A DNA stretch of 64,000 nucleotides. Source: Rana temporaria. Lineage: Eukaryota; Chordata; Amphibia; Anura; Ranidae. Every line of letters starts with the position of its first letter. Within the stretch, counting starts at the first letter, position 1. The position numbers and the translations under genes were made by a program. The notes under the pieces were generated by a model. The model made no database searches and had not been told where the DNA came from. It saw only the letters and a list, made by a program, of their open reading frames with translations. The DNA lies in assembly GCF_905171775.1 (NCBI RefSeq), contig NC_053499.1:26476526-26540525 (forward strand). Direction: 5' to 3'. Positions 21,290 to 32,329 of this stretch are shown here, in pieces.

Positions 21290-21941
21290 ACTGTATAGAG
21301 CGACATAAAGAATAAAGCGGGAATTAAAAAATAATGGCCGTCTGAAGCTAGTGCATGAGATATGTAAATAACCTGTCATTCACAGCAAGGCGGAAGAACG
21401 GACAAAAGTTTTCTCCTGTTTGTCCGTTTTATCTCACTGAAAAAAGAAGAAAAGAGTGAGTGAGTGAGTGAGTGACTTATATAGCGCAGCAAATGCGAAC
21501 TTAATCGCCTCAAGGCGCTTGACATCCAGAGTCGTACCGGTCCTTCAGAAGAGGATTGCTCAGAGCTGGATTAACTCTTTGTGGCAAGACTGGGCACAGA
21601 TGATAGGAAATCTTATGCTCTACATTGTTACAGCAAAAGGGAAAAAAAAAAAAAAAATTGGGTTTACATCCCACTTTAAAACCCACTTGAATATAACAAA
21701 AACCTGTCATCACAGACCCCAAAAGAAGGAGACTCTGTATGAAAATCTACTGTATAGTAATATCCAATACAAAAACAGCAGTGTTTCAGCAGCATATATA
21801 GTTGTACATATGGGAAAGTTTACCATAACACATCATATATGACCACTGCAAAAACTACTATTCAACAATAGCAGCATACAAGTGGCCAAGGTTTAACATA
21901 CAACCTACAAGCTCTAAACACAATAGCATCTGCCACCTTAC
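21290..21941. repeat. Short dispersed repeats in MADD intron
   Basis: A (GAGT)n run at about 21453-21475 leads into ACTTATATAGCGCAGCAAATGCG, and GCCTCAAGGCGCTT follows. An A-tract lies at 21640-21657. The remainder to the exon at 21942 looks unique. Confidence 0.5.
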
Positions 21942-22111
21942 CGTGTCGCCACGTCTACAGAGTCAACATCATTTCCATAAATAAGGGGGTTGAACTCTGT
22001 GGAAGGGGTACCCTGGGCATCGCTGTGGGGTCGAAGCATGGCATCTGAGCTCTCATGGAATCTGTCCAGGTTAAGGATAGGCTGGGTGTTTAGGCTCATA
22101 CTAGCCAGGGC
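21942..22111 (-). CDS. madd: MADD coding exon 7 (dDENN)
   Basis: This 170-nt exon encodes ALASMSLNTQPILNL, a divergent 20-residue stretch, then TPSTEFNPLIYGNDVDSVDV and AT plus a split Arg (residues about 418-474). The NPLIYGNDVDSVDVATR block is diagnostic for MADD. The middle differs from mammals, where a longer IPLLLGRP-type segment occurs. The acceptor is CTGTACAG and the donor ACG/GTAAGG. Confidence 0.96.
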
Positions 22112-23254
22112 CTGTACAGGTGAAAAAACACAATGATGTAAGCTATGGCTTTCAAACTACCCCCCTCCCCCATGCATGGTTTACCCATACAAGCACTGAG
22201 GTGAAGCCCTGGCACACAATTGGCATTCCAAACAATCCCAAAGGTGTTTAGCATGGTTGAGGTCAGGGCTCTGTGCAGGCTACTCATATTCCTCCACATC
22301 AACGTCAAACGTGACGGAGAGACCTGAACTGAACCATTTGGGAGGTACGTTTGCATGGCTGTGGCCATACAAAGAGCATGATAATCATGTGTCCAAAGGC
22401 TATCAGCGATATTGTATAATTTAGGCCCAATGTGACCAAGGCCTATGTCAGTATAGTACTACCATTTCAACTGATCAATTTTTGTTTTAATACCAAATGG
22501 CCTGGTATAGAAAATATGACTGCATACATGTCACATCTGACAGTTCAAGTAGTCGGCTATTGTCACCTGTCAAGTCTTTGTGCAAGTCACCCAGAGTTGA
22601 CAAGTTTGGCCAGATGGGTTTATGGTGAAATCGGCCAAAAAGTGAAGTTACTTGAAATGGTTCAGGCATGCCAATCCTCAGAATGGTAATGTTGGCATTA
22701 GATCATATCAATATTTTACATGCCTATTTATCTACATTACATAGGGCCCAACATAAAACAAACCTATAGCCAGCTGACTTTTACAATAACCTTAATATTT
22801 CTGGTAAGGCAACAGAACTATAAAAAGGCACAGAAAAAAATATAACGCAATTTATCATTTTTGAGAGGATTATAATCTCTGCTGCACTGTGCACAGGATT
22901 AGTTGATGCAGATAATCTCCTGGAACACAACAAATCAATAAACCTTGGATGCTGATCTGATTAAACAGCATATTCTGATCGAGGTTTACTGTGTCCAGGC
23001 AGAGATCTGCTTTGAGTCCACTGGAAACACCTACACATAATTGGGTCACAGCAATCTTAGTAATAGGAAGAAAGAACAGAAAGAACCTTGTTATCGGAGG
23101 CGAGAAGGCGCTGCTGCGTGATCACGGACATGCTGTGCAGACACTGAGAGGACGTCACATGACAACACCAGCGGCCAATCAGAGACAAGACGGACACATG
23201 AGCACAGAAGAGACAGGATGGAGGGAAATAAATTACCAATCACAGAGCACAGAT
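22112..23254. other. MADD intron, weak old repeat near 22170-22380
   Basis: Bases 22170-22380 share GGTCAGGGCTCTGTGCAGGC with about 4452, suggesting fragments of one old transposon family. Beyond 22390 I see only unique-looking AT-rich sequence. Confidence 0.4.
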
Positions 23255-23469
23255 GAGAAAATGGAGAGCACGTTTGTTCTTAATTGAGGATAGAATATTG
23301 TAGCATAAAAATAAAGAATATAAAATGTATTAAATAAAGCATAGAACTGCAGCTCAAAAGATAACATAGTAGCACTGCAATAGGATCCACACTGGTAGAT
23401 CCATTTGCAGAAAGCAATTTTATGATACGCTGAGGAAACCAGGTGTATCACAAACAAATACAAAGCACA

Positions 23470-24760
23470 AGATAGAAAATCGAGAGAGAAAGAGACAGAT
23501 AAGTAGAGAGAAGGAAGAAAAAAGAAAGAAGAAGAGAGGAAAGAAAGAAAGAAAAAAAAAAGCAAAGAAAAAAAAAGGGAAATGGGAAAAAAAAGGTAAA
23601 GGAAAAAAAAGTGCAAGAGAAAGGGAAAAAAAAAAGGGAAAGGGGGAAAAAAAGAAAGGGGGGCAAAGGAAAAAAAAAGAAAGGGGGGCAAAGGGGAAAA
23701 AAAAGAAAGAGGGGAAAAAAAGAAAGGGGGGCAAAGGGAAAAAAAAAGAAAGGGGGGCAAAGGGGGAAAAAAGAAAGGGGGGCAAAGGGGGAAAAAAGAA
23801 AGGGGAGCAAAGGGGAAAAAAAGAAAGGGGGGGCAAAGGGGAAAAAAAGAAAGGGGGGCAAAGGGGAAAAAAAGAAAGGGGGGCAAAGGGGGGAGAAAAG
23901 AAAGGGGGGCAAAGGGGAAAAAGAAAGGGGGGCAAAGGGGAAAAAGAAAGGGGGGCAAAGGGGAAAAAAGAAAGGGGGGCAAAGGGGGAAAAAAAGAAAG
24001 GGGGGCAAAGGGGAAAAAAAGAAAGGGGGGCAAAGGGGAAAAAAAGAAAGGGGGGCAAAGGGGAAAAAAAGAAAGGGGGGCAAAGGGGGGGCAAAGAAAG
24101 GGGGGGGGAGAAAGGGGGGAGAAAAGAAAGGGGGGCAGGGGGGGAGAAAAGAAAGGGGGGCAAAGGGGAAAAAAAGAAAGGGGGGCAAAGGGGAAAAAAA
24201 GAAAGGGGGGCAAAGGGGAAAAAAGAAAGGGAGGAAAAAAAGAAAGGGGGGGGAAAGAAAGGGGAGCAAAGGGGGGGGGAAAGAAAGGGGAGCAAAGGGG
24301 GGGAAAAAAGAAAGGGGAGCAAAGGGGGGGAAAAAAGAAAGGGGAGCAAAGGGGGGGGGAAAAGAAAGGGGAGCAAAGGGGGGGGGGAAGAAAGGGGGGC
24401 AAAGAAAGGGGGGCAAAGGGGAAAAAAAGAAAGGGGAGCAAAGGGGGGGGGGAAAAAGAAAGGGGAGCAAAGGGGGGGGAAGAAAGGTGAGCAAAGGGGG
24501 GGGGAAAGAAAGGGGAGCAAAGGGGGGGGGGGAAGAAAGGGGAGCAAAGGGGGGGAAAAAAGAAAGGGGGGACAAAGAAAGGGGGGGACAAAGAAAGGGG
24601 GGACAAAGAAAGGGGGGACAAAGAAAGGGGGGACAAAGAAAGGGGGGACAAAGAAAGGGGGGACAAAGAAAGGGGGGACAAAGAAAGGGGGGACAAAGAA
24701 AGGGGGGACAAAGAAAGGGGGGACAAAGGTCAGAAAATGGCAGAAAATATGGAGGGGGGG
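23470..24760. repeat. 1.3-kb polypurine array
   Basis: The plus strand is almost wholly A and G, built from GAAAGGGGGGCAAAGGGGAAAA-type units (about 24-26 bp) and ending in about eleven copies of the 15-bp unit GAAAGGGGGGACAAA (24560-24727). The usual pyrimidine is one C per unit. Such tracts can form triplex (H-DNA) and G-quadruplex structures. Four overlapping ORFs of 395-502 codons across it are compositional artefacts. Confidence 0.97.
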
Positions 24761-25597
24761 GCAAAAATAAGATTGCTCATGGAGAAACAGAAAGATAATG
24801 AGAAATAAAGCACATAAAAAATACAAATATAAAAACCGCAAACAGATAAGGGGAACAACTTCACTTCTAAAAAAGTAAATAAATAAAATAAAAAAATATG
24901 AGAACACAGAACCCCATCCCTTACTCATTAACCAAATCTAACCCACACAACATCACAAAGAGCTTACCTAGTAATGGACTCCACTAGTTTTGAACATCTT
25001 CAGTTCCAACATCTTTTCTGCCACTGGCTAAACCTACACAGTTAGTCACCTTTAACTCGAACAGAGGCGTACTTCTAGTGTCACTAGTGTAGGAGTATGG
25101 TCCCATCCAAGTCTGTGAAAGAGTTACTCTGCACTTCCAGCCAGCACCAGAAAAGATTTCAGGTCTGAGGATGTAAACATCAGAGAAGGCCTCCTTCCTT
25201 ATTTGGAGTAGGTAAGCCCCTGGGTGGAGTGGTCTGGGTTAGATTAGTATTGGGGGGGAAAGGAATTTAGTTTTTCTTTAACAAAATATACAACGTAAAA
25301 GAATTGAAAAAATGAAAATAAATAATTAAATAAATAATAATAAATAAAAAAAACGTATATAAAAAATGCAGAATAGAGGAAAGGGACTGAGGAAAAAAAA
25401 ACAAAAAACACACACTATAAAAGAATAAAAAAACCCCCACAAAATGCAGAAAATAGACTGGCCTGTACAGAAAGAAGTCACCAAGGAGGAAAAATAAATG
25501 CAGTGCAAAACTAAAATAGTTTAACCACTCTGCGATGTGAAGCAAGAACTTTAATTGCCAGAAACCAGGAAAATCAGCGCATTTGCTTCCATTTCAC
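24761..25597. other. MADD intron, A-rich, no recognised feature
   Basis: AT-rich sequence without a recognisable repeat family or exon before 25598. It separates the polypurine array from the exon pair 25598-25877. Confidence 0.45.
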
Positions 25598-25678
25598 CTG
25601 CTTGAGGTGCTTCTTGAGCTCCGATGCTTCGGGTTCCGGCAGGATGGGTAAAAATTCTGCATTAGTAGGTGCGACAAC
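25598..25678 (-). CDS. madd: MADD coding exon 6 (cDENN/dDENN junction)
   Basis: This exon has 27 codons, phase 0/0, with APTNAEFLPILPEPEASELK and then KHLKQ (residues about 391-417). PLPEPE-type linkers followed by LKKHLKQ mark the move from cDENN to dDENN in MADD. The acceptor is CTGGCAG and the donor CAG/GTGAAA. It lies 85 nt from the previous exon, with no repeat between. Confidence 0.95.
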
Positions 25679-25763
25679 CTGCCAGAAAGAAATAGAAAAG
25701 TTCACTGAAATCAGAGACATTACAGGTAATTACTTACAATGATCACAAAGGTTCAGTACGTAC

Positions 25764-25877
25764 CTTGTTAGTGTCCAGATCTACCAGCCAAACATCATCG
25801 GGCATCCTAAAGTCAGACTTGTAGAGAAAGAAGCTAGCAGGGACTCCTATGATGTACGGAGTGGGTGCCAAGAGCAG
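25764..25877 (-). CDS. madd: MADD coding exon 5 (cDENN)
   Basis: This exon has 38 codons, phase 0/0, encoding LLLAPTPYIIGVPASFFLYK then SDFRMPDDVWLVDLDTNK (residues about 353-390). PYIIGVPASFF is a classic cDENN signature. The acceptor is preceded on the minus strand by a long T-tract, seen as the poly(A) run at 25881-25910 on the plus strand. The donor is AAG/GTACGT. Confidence 0.97.
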
Positions 25878-25879
25878 CT

Positions 25880-25911
25880 ATATAAAAAAAAAAAAAAAAA
25901 AAAAAAAAAAG
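25880..25911. repeat. Poly(A) tract adjoining MADD exon 5 acceptor
   Basis: A run of about 28 A on the plus strand forms the polypyrimidine tract (as T) immediately before the TATATAG acceptor of the exon at 25877. Confidence 0.95.
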
Positions 25912-25999
25912 ACCTCTAAACATCCTTATGTGAAATAAACACCAACACGTTGTATAAACAGATGCTCTATTTCACGTTTAAGTGGTTCTGATGGATTAA

Positions 26000-26345
26000 C
26001 ATGGTTGTAAAGCTCAGACATGAAATATGAACAAAACGCATCCCTCTATATAGTGTGTACTTGTCTTATTCCACAACACCAAGTGCCATTTCTGTCTGCT
26101 GCCTCCTTCCTCTGCTATCAGCATGAGTCACATTTTCCTGACACCAAGAGGAAAAAAGGTGACAGGGGAGATCTCTACAGCCGATTGAGCTGCGTGACAG
26201 GGGTGTGTCCCTCCCCTCCAATTAGCTCTCAGAGCTCTCTTCACTGATGCAACTTCAGCTTTCCGCCCCCTGCTTTTCAGAGTTGAGAGATCCTGTGTAT
26301 GTTCTGCACTTTGAATGGATGTAGGGGGAAAACGGTTTTAGATAA
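26000..26345. repeat. Dispersed repeat, copy 3 of 3
   Basis: Inverted relative to 8614-8990: TTCCTCTGCTATCAGCATGA and the following TCACATTTTCCTGAC block correspond. Non-coding. Confidence 0.6.
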
Positions 26346-27315
26346 ATAGGTATTGCACAATGGCCACTTTCACTTCTTCCACCTTCCTTCTCCCCACTTT
26401 ATTTATTTTCCCCCCGTGTTGTCACTTTTTGTATCCTTTTTGTTGATTGTTACACGTTTTTTCACTGTGTGATTAGTAGGGTGTGAGTCCTCGTGCCTAC
26501 CCTGAAAGTCTTGGGAGGCGGTGGACATGGCCTTCTGGTAGGTTCGTCCTCTCTCATCGGGTCTCCCTTCGGTGGAGCCCCAATGAGGCCAGTCACTGCA
26601 CTGAGCATGTTAGGGTTTGCAACCGCTTCAATTTTTCTTCTTTTTACCTGAATGCATCCATATCACACGGAGACCGGTATTGTGGCTATTGATTAGTAAG
26701 TTAGGACTGCAATTTTTTTGTGGCATTAACAAATATCAACAGATTTCAGTTGTGCCTCTATGGGCAGGTCTTCTGCTCTGGATTCTGGTGGTAGAATCTG
26801 CAGATGACTGACTAATAGCTGGGCCAGGCTCACTGCTCAGTATCCAGAGGAGTTGTGCAGACCCACCATCTGCAGTTGCAAGAGTTAGCTGTCAAGCGCT
26901 TCATAAAGTGGGCACTAGAGGCAGCGGTTTGATTCTGTGCTGTTCCAAGCAAGACTAAAAATCGGGCCCCCCCTCCATCTAAAAATGTTTCCATCCCAGC
27001 CGCTTTAAAATTGTTCACGTCCATGCAATGGCGACAAACGACATACATTTTACTATGCATAGGCGACACTTTAAAAGCCTTTACATGTTACCCCTTTAGA
27101 TTTTCAGAGGAGGTCTGGTGCTAGAATTATTTCCCATGATATTTGTGGCGATACCTGCCATGTATGGAAGGATCGTCATTTATGTGCATGAAGGAAAGCA
27201 TTCGCCTTTGTATGAGAGCACGGGAGAATGGGGGCACTTTAAAAAAAATAAACATTTTTAATTAAAAACAAACTTTTTTACACTGTTGCTTTACTTTTTT
27301 TTTTTTATAAGCAAT
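26346..27315. other. MADD intron, mostly unassigned
   Basis: No exon found. The part near 27058-27200 (GGCGACACTTTAAAAG, GTGGCGATACCTGCCATG) loosely resembles the interior of the hAT-type element at 29745-30550. Confidence 0.35.
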
Positions 27316-27751
27316 TTAAAGCGGAGATTCGCTCCAAAAAAAATATTTAAAGCCAGCAGCTACAAATACTGCAGCTGCTAACTTTTAATATTAGGACACT
27401 TACCTGTCCTGGAGTCCAGCGGCGTCCGCAGCAGAGGACGAGCGATCGCTCATCACCCTGCTGCTCCCCCCGCCATCCACGCTGAGGGAACCAGGAAGTG
27501 AAGAGTTTCGGCTTCACTGCCCGGTTCCCTACGGCGCATGCGCGAGTCGCGCTGCGCCCGCCGATTGGCTCCCGCTGTGTGCTGGGAGCCGAGTGTTCCC
27601 AGCACACAACGGGGGGGGCGACGGGATGTGACGCAATGCGTCACATCCCGTATCTGCACCCCCTCCCCCCTGAAAGGTGTCAAATGCGACACCGGAGGGG
27701 GGGAGGGTGCCGATCAGCGCGACTTCACTTTAGGGTGGAGAACCGCTTTAA
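27316..27751. mobile_element. TTAA-bounded element
   Basis: TTAAAGCGGAGATTCGCTCC at the left faces GGTGGAGAACCGCTTTAA at the right, with TTAA at both borders. It is GC-rich inside and contains GGGATGTGACGCAATGCGTC, which is itself a hairpin (GATGTGACGCA/TGCGTCACATC). The 207-codon ORF crossing it is not a gene. Confidence 0.65.
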
Positions 27752-28397
27752 TTGCTTTCACAAGGAATGCAAACATCCTTGTTACTGCAATAGGCATGTG
27801 ACAGGTACTCTTTATGGAGAGATCGAGGGTCTAAAAGACCTCAAAGTCCCTTTTCTGCACTTAAAAAGCATTCAAAACACCAAGATCAGAGTTTCTACTG
27901 GTGCCGACGGTTTCCGAGTAAACCGGAAGTGCTGTCATGTAATCGCTTCGGGTTTACTGTTACGGACAGCTTTGCTTGGTTGTCTAGCCAGCCAGTGGAT
28001 GCGCCGGCTGGTAGCTCAAGTCTCCTGGTGGGACAGGAGAGCCAGAGAGAGGAAGGCAGAAGGAGGGGCGCCCCTTCCTGCTGCTTGTAATAACAATCAA
28101 GTGTCTAGTAAGCCGCTCTGATTGCTATTACAAGAGAGCCCACTGCCGTCTTTAAAAAAAAAACACACACAAAACGTCATCCCTGTACAGAAGCCGCCCC
28201 CTGAAAAATGCCACCCAAGGCAAACGCCATGTTTGCCCTCATGGTAAGAACACCCCTGACTACACCCTACACCCTGACTACAGGGACAGTCTGAGGTTAT
28301 CCAGGATTGGATCAAAAAATAACAGTCATCAGAACATGGTAAATATCAGTAATCAGTGGTGAATAGTAAAAAAAAAAAAAAAAAAGTTACTTCGTAC

Positions 28398-28529
28398 CTG
28401 CTCAGCAGATGCCATGCATGTGGGAAGGAGTGGAATTACAGGAAACATATATTCCAGTGGATAAATCATAGACACAAAAGCCATTACAGACATAGACAAT
28501 GCATTGTAGTCTCGAGATTGCAGCACAAC
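28398..28529 (-). CDS. madd: MADD coding exon 4 (cDENN core)
   Basis: This exon has exactly 44 codons, phase 0 at both ends. It reads VVLQSRDYNALSMSVMAFVS followed by MIYPLEYMFPVIPLLPTCM and ASAEQ, the most conserved stretch of the cDENN domain (residues about 309-352). The YPLEYMFPVIPLLP motif belongs to the Rab-binding DENN fold. The acceptor is the T/A-rich CAG at 28530-28532 and the donor CAG/GTACGA. It sits only 151 nt from the preceding exon. Confidence 0.97.
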
Positions 28530-28680
28530 CTGAAAAAAAAAAAATCATCTGAAATTAAAATCTTATACTTCAAAACAACAACAGACGCCGATCATGAATA
28601 TGTATGACGAAGCATGCAATCGTGGACATTTTTTAAAAAGCCACAGCTGACTCATACATCTGTTGTATCATCTGGCATAC

Positions 28681-28985
28681 CTTGTGCTCCAACAGGATGC
28701 AGGACAAGACTTGTAAGCAGGCATCGACTCCCAAAAGTTCCAGGGGCAAGTGGAGGGGAAAATCCACCAACGAAAAAACGAGAGGGTTCAGGAAGGGCAA
28801 AGGTCAAGGGTGGCTGCAACTCCAAGGGCAGAATCTCCACGTCAACCCTTTTCTGACCGGGTACAGGAGTCGGGGAACGCAAAAGACGGTAGATCCAAGC
28901 TTCAATTTCACGCAAGTCATGCAGGAGAACATTAGACTTCTCCTCCAGCTGAAGGGAGCCAGTGAAAATCCTCCACATGGTGTCT
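28681..28985 (-). CDS. madd: MADD coding exon 3 (end of uDENN, start of cDENN), with +1 frameshift
   Basis: The exon encodes DTMWRIFTGSLQLEEKS, REIEAWIYRLLRSP, GQKRVDVEILP and TFALPEPSRF in one frame, then VDFPLHLPLELLGVDACLQ and SCILLEHK in the next frame. The switch falls at a run of six A (28773-28778, plus strand). With five A the protein would read SRF-SLVDF in one frame, as in mammals. The exon is 305 nt; flanking phases require 304, which independently shows one extra base. The acceptor is TTTCAG at 28986 and the donor AAG/GTATGC at 28680. A homopolymer sequencing or assembly error is the simplest cause. A real allele or pseudogenisation is less likely because all other exons are intact. 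Confidence 0.93.
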
Positions 28986-29621
28986 CTGAAACACAAATAT
29001 TACAATTATTTTAATTCTTATACACCAAACTTCGGTACCTCAAAATCTCAATTTTTTTGCGATAGTTGGTTTGAAAGCTGTCAGAATCTGTATCGCAAGT
29101 TTCCTCTGGGCTCTTGTAAAGTCATGAGTACAGTGGTTTAATAGAGCGAATGCAGGGTCTGGGGCAATGTCTGTATCGTTATGGTGTGACCAGGACACAT
29201 AGAAAACAATAGGGATAAACCATGGGGAAATATGCATGCATTGAAGATGAGAACTGGGCCACTGGTTGGGCACCCCTGCTTTACAGGCTCCAGTGGAAGC
29301 CTCTCTACCAGGACTAGAGAGATGCCGGGACTTTCATTCTTCCAACAGCTAGAGAGTGTCAGGTTCATAGACACACCGATAAAAGAATCGCTGAGGGCGT
29401 CATTGAGCTTCATAAAATATTAAGCAATACAGGATTTCATATGGGAAGCGTGTGCAGTTGACTGATTACAAGACTGCTGTTTGCACAGTCAGCGGAGAAG
29501 AGAAACACGTTAGACTGGAAAGAAGAGGGACATCCCAACATAGCCTGAGAAACTTCTCTCAGGAAAGTCAAATGAGCAATAAAAGATGTTGTTATTAAAG
29601 TGAATGCAAGAACAGGAAAAA

Positions 29622-29655
29622 AAACAAACAAACAAACAAACAAACAAACAAACAA

Positions 29656-29694
<39 letters not shown>
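29622..29694. repeat. Microsatellite (CAAA)n(CA)n(TA)n
   Basis: A compound simple repeat inside the foldback element. Confidence 0.97.
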
Positions 29695-29744
29695 CCTATG
29701 CAGTACTCGTCTTCAATACATGCATATTTCCCCATGGTTTATCC

Positions 29745-30550
29745 CAGGGGTTGACAAATTTGCTTGGAATCTAGGAGCTAAAAAAAGTTAGGAGCCAGAA
29801 AACGCACCCCGTCCCGACGAGCTTTCGCGCAGAAACGAACACATACGCGAGCAGCGACCGCATATGTAAACAGTGTTCAAACCACACATGTGAGGTATCG
29901 CCGCGATTGGTAGAGCAAGAGCAATAATTCTAGCCCTAGACCTCCTCTGTAACTCAAAACATGCAACCTGTAGAGTTTTTTAAATGTCGCCTATGGAGAT
30001 TTTAAAGGGTAAAAGTTTGACGCCATTCCACGAGCGGACGTAATTTTGAAGCGTGACATGTTGGGTATCAATTTACTCGGCGTAACATTATCTTTCATAA
30101 TATTAAAAAAAATGGGGATAACTTTACTGTGGTCTTATTTTTTAATTAAAAAGTGTAATTTTTCCCCAAAAAAGTGCGCTTGTAAGACCGCTGCGCAAAT
30201 ACGGCGTGACAGAAAGTATTGCAACGATCGCCATTTTATTCTCTAGGGTGTTAGGATAAAAAAATATATATAATGTTTGGGGGTTCTAATTAGAGGGAAG
30301 AAGATGGCAGAGAAAATAGTGAAAAATTACATTAGAATTGCTGTTTAACTTGTAATGCTTAACTTGTAATACCAACGGCCACCACCAGATGGCGCCAGCT
30401 TACACATCTGGTGGTAATAACTTGTAATACCAACGGATCACCACCAGATGGAGCCAGCTCACAAAAAAGCCCCCCCCTTCCAAGCCAACTCTCCAGGACC
30501 CCATTTCTAGTCGCCATGGTGACCCGGCGCCCGGGATTTGTCGAGCCCTG
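29745..30550. mobile_element. hAT-type non-autonomous element with perfect 8-bp TSD
   Basis: The ends CAGGGGTTGACAAATT and its imperfect complement GGGATTTGTCGAGCCCTG are bounded by the perfect 8-bp duplication GTTTATCC (29737-29744 and 30551-30558). The interior contains GTGAGGTATCGCCGCGATTG and an AT-rich centre, without transposase ORF. It is inserted into the right arm of the foldback element 29058-30714. Confidence 0.85.
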
Positions 30551-30719
30551 GTTTATCCCTATTGTTTTCTATGTGTCCTGGTCACACCAGAACGATACAG
30601 ACATTGCCCCAGACCCTGCATTCGCTCTATTAAACCACTGTACTCATGACTTTACAAGAGCCCAGAGGAAACTTGCGATACAGATTCTGACAGCTTCCAA
30701 ACCAACTATCGCAAGAGCC

Positions 30720-30875
30720 TGGAAGGCCCGATTCACACCTATGCATTTCTAGTGCTTTTTGCAGATTCGCACTACAGTCCCATTTAACATGGTTTCCTAT
30801 GGAACATGTTCTGTATTGCAAATCTGCAAAAAGCACAAAAAATAAAATGCATAGGTGTGAATCAGGCCGAAGACC
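30720..30875. mobile_element. Short foldback MITE (ATTCACACCTATGCATT ends)
   Basis: CCCGATTCACACCTATGCAT at the left and ATGCATAGGTGTGAATCAGG at the right are inverted. A second, degenerate member starts at about 60438. Confidence 0.65.
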
Positions 30876-30957
30876 TCAACTCTTTCTATAGTAGAAACCA
30901 AAAACAGGATTCATAGTAAAATTGAAGCTACGCTCACCGATACAGTCTCTAAACACT

Positions 30958-31700
30958 TTAACCACTTCAGCCCCGGCGGATTTGGCTGCCCAAGGACAAG
31001 GCCATTTTTTTGCGATTCGGCACTGCGTCGCTTTAACCAACAATTGCGTGGTCATGCGACGTGGCTCCCAAATAAAATGGACATCCTTTTTTTCCCCCAC
31101 AAATAGAGCTTTCTTTTGATGGTATTTGATCACCTGTGCAGTTTTAATTTTTTGCGCTATAAACAAAAATAGAGCGACAATTTTGAGAAAAAAAAAAAAA
31201 AAAAACAACAACTATATTTTTTTACTTTTTGCTACACTAAATATCCCCCACAAATATGGAAAAAAAATCCTCAGTTTAGGCCAATATGTATTCTACATAT
31301 TTTTGGTAAAAAAACAACAACTGAATATGCGTATATTGATTGGTTTGCGCAAAAGTTATAGCGTCTACAAAATAGGGGATAGTTTTATGGCAGTATTATA
31401 ATTTTATTTTATTCGAAATGGCAGCGATCTTTTTTCTTCTTATCGCGACTGCAACATTGTAGCGGAAGCATTGGACACTTTAGGCGCTATTTTGGTACCA
31501 TTGTCATTTATACAGTGATCAGTGCTATAAAAATGAACCGATTACGGTGTAAATGACACTGGCAGTAAAGGGGTTAACCACCAGGGGGCAGGGAAGGGAT
31601 TAAGTGTGTCCTAGGGAGCGATTCTAACTGTGGGGGGGAGCTGGGCTACATGTGACATGACACTGATCACTGCTCGCTGTGCCGAGCTTCCAGAACAGTG
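30958..31700. mobile_element. TTAA-type element, truncated copy
   Basis: It begins TTAACCACTTCAGCCCCGG and carries the same CACAAATAGAGCTTTCTTTTG block as 18962-19902 and 38174-39151. The right border is not clear: the family text continues past GGGGTTAACCACCAGGGGG at 31571 and fades by about 31700. It lacks the hairpin train. Confidence 0.6.
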
Positions 31701-31974
31701 ATTTTAAATGCTCACATACAAGAGGAGTACATTGTAAATGCATATTTTGTTTTTATGCTTTTTTTATCAATAAAAAAACAAAAATGTAATTATTCTATGG
31801 AATCCCTTTGGTTCTTTCTATTCCCTTCTATGCATACGATGAGCTACCCACCTGTTGGAGTATCAGAAAAAAAGCTATACAGCCATTGCTTGGGGAAGTA
31901 CAGATCCCATTTCAACACAGGTGATAAACCCATTATGAGCTGGTGAGTAAGGGCACATAGGAGGGGGGCACGGC

Positions 31975-32265
31975 TTGGCACTGGTAAAATCGTGCTACTT
32001 TGCTTAAAAATCACACGATTTCAAAGCCGTATGTTAGTGCGACTTCAGATGCGACTTGGCTTTCATCCGTGCGACTTCATGCACAGATGTCTATACAAGT
32101 TGCACCTGAATTTACCAAAAGTAGTGCAGGAACTACTTTTTCAAAATGGTGCAGCACCGCAAAGTCGGTGTTGCACCAATTTGAACAGTTCATTGCCGAC
32201 AATAGGGTACAACTTGTACCTGTCCAATTGCATGACAAGTCACACCGGTGTGAACGGGGGCTAAA
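31975..32265. mobile_element. MITE fragment related to 49067-49380
   Basis: GTAGTGCAGGAACTACTTTTT and the GCGACTT/AAGTCGC motifs match the element at 49067-49380. The right end GTGTGAACGGGGGCTAAA is preserved, but the left end is degenerate. Confidence 0.5.
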
Positions 32266-32329
32266 GGCCAAATTGCCCTTTCTGAACATGCTACACCTGT
32301 ATTTAGGGAGTTACACGTAACATGTTTAG

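Larger units (their letters stand above)
29058..30714. mobile_element. Foldback element with about 190-bp arms, host of a hAT insertion
   Basis: The left arm, about 29058-29245 (GCGATAGTTGGTTTGAAAGC onward), is repeated inverted at the right end (GCTTCCAAACCAACTATCGC, ending about 30714). The right arm is interrupted by the hAT-type element at 29745-30550: the arm reads 29710-29744, then continues at 30559. Between the arms lie unique sequence and a CAAA/CA/TA microsatellite (29622-29694). Confidence 0.85.

Noticed and set aside
23233..24928. Four overlapping ORFs of 395 to 502 codons (Pro/Leu/Phe/Ser-rich or Lys/Gly/Arg-rich).
   Set aside because: They span the polypurine tandem array; stops are absent because of base composition. 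There is no start context, homology or splice structure.
27498..28121. A 207-codon plus-strand ORF.
   Set aside because: It starts inside a GC-rich TTAA element and continues through non-conserved intron; no recognisable domain, and it is antisense to MADD.
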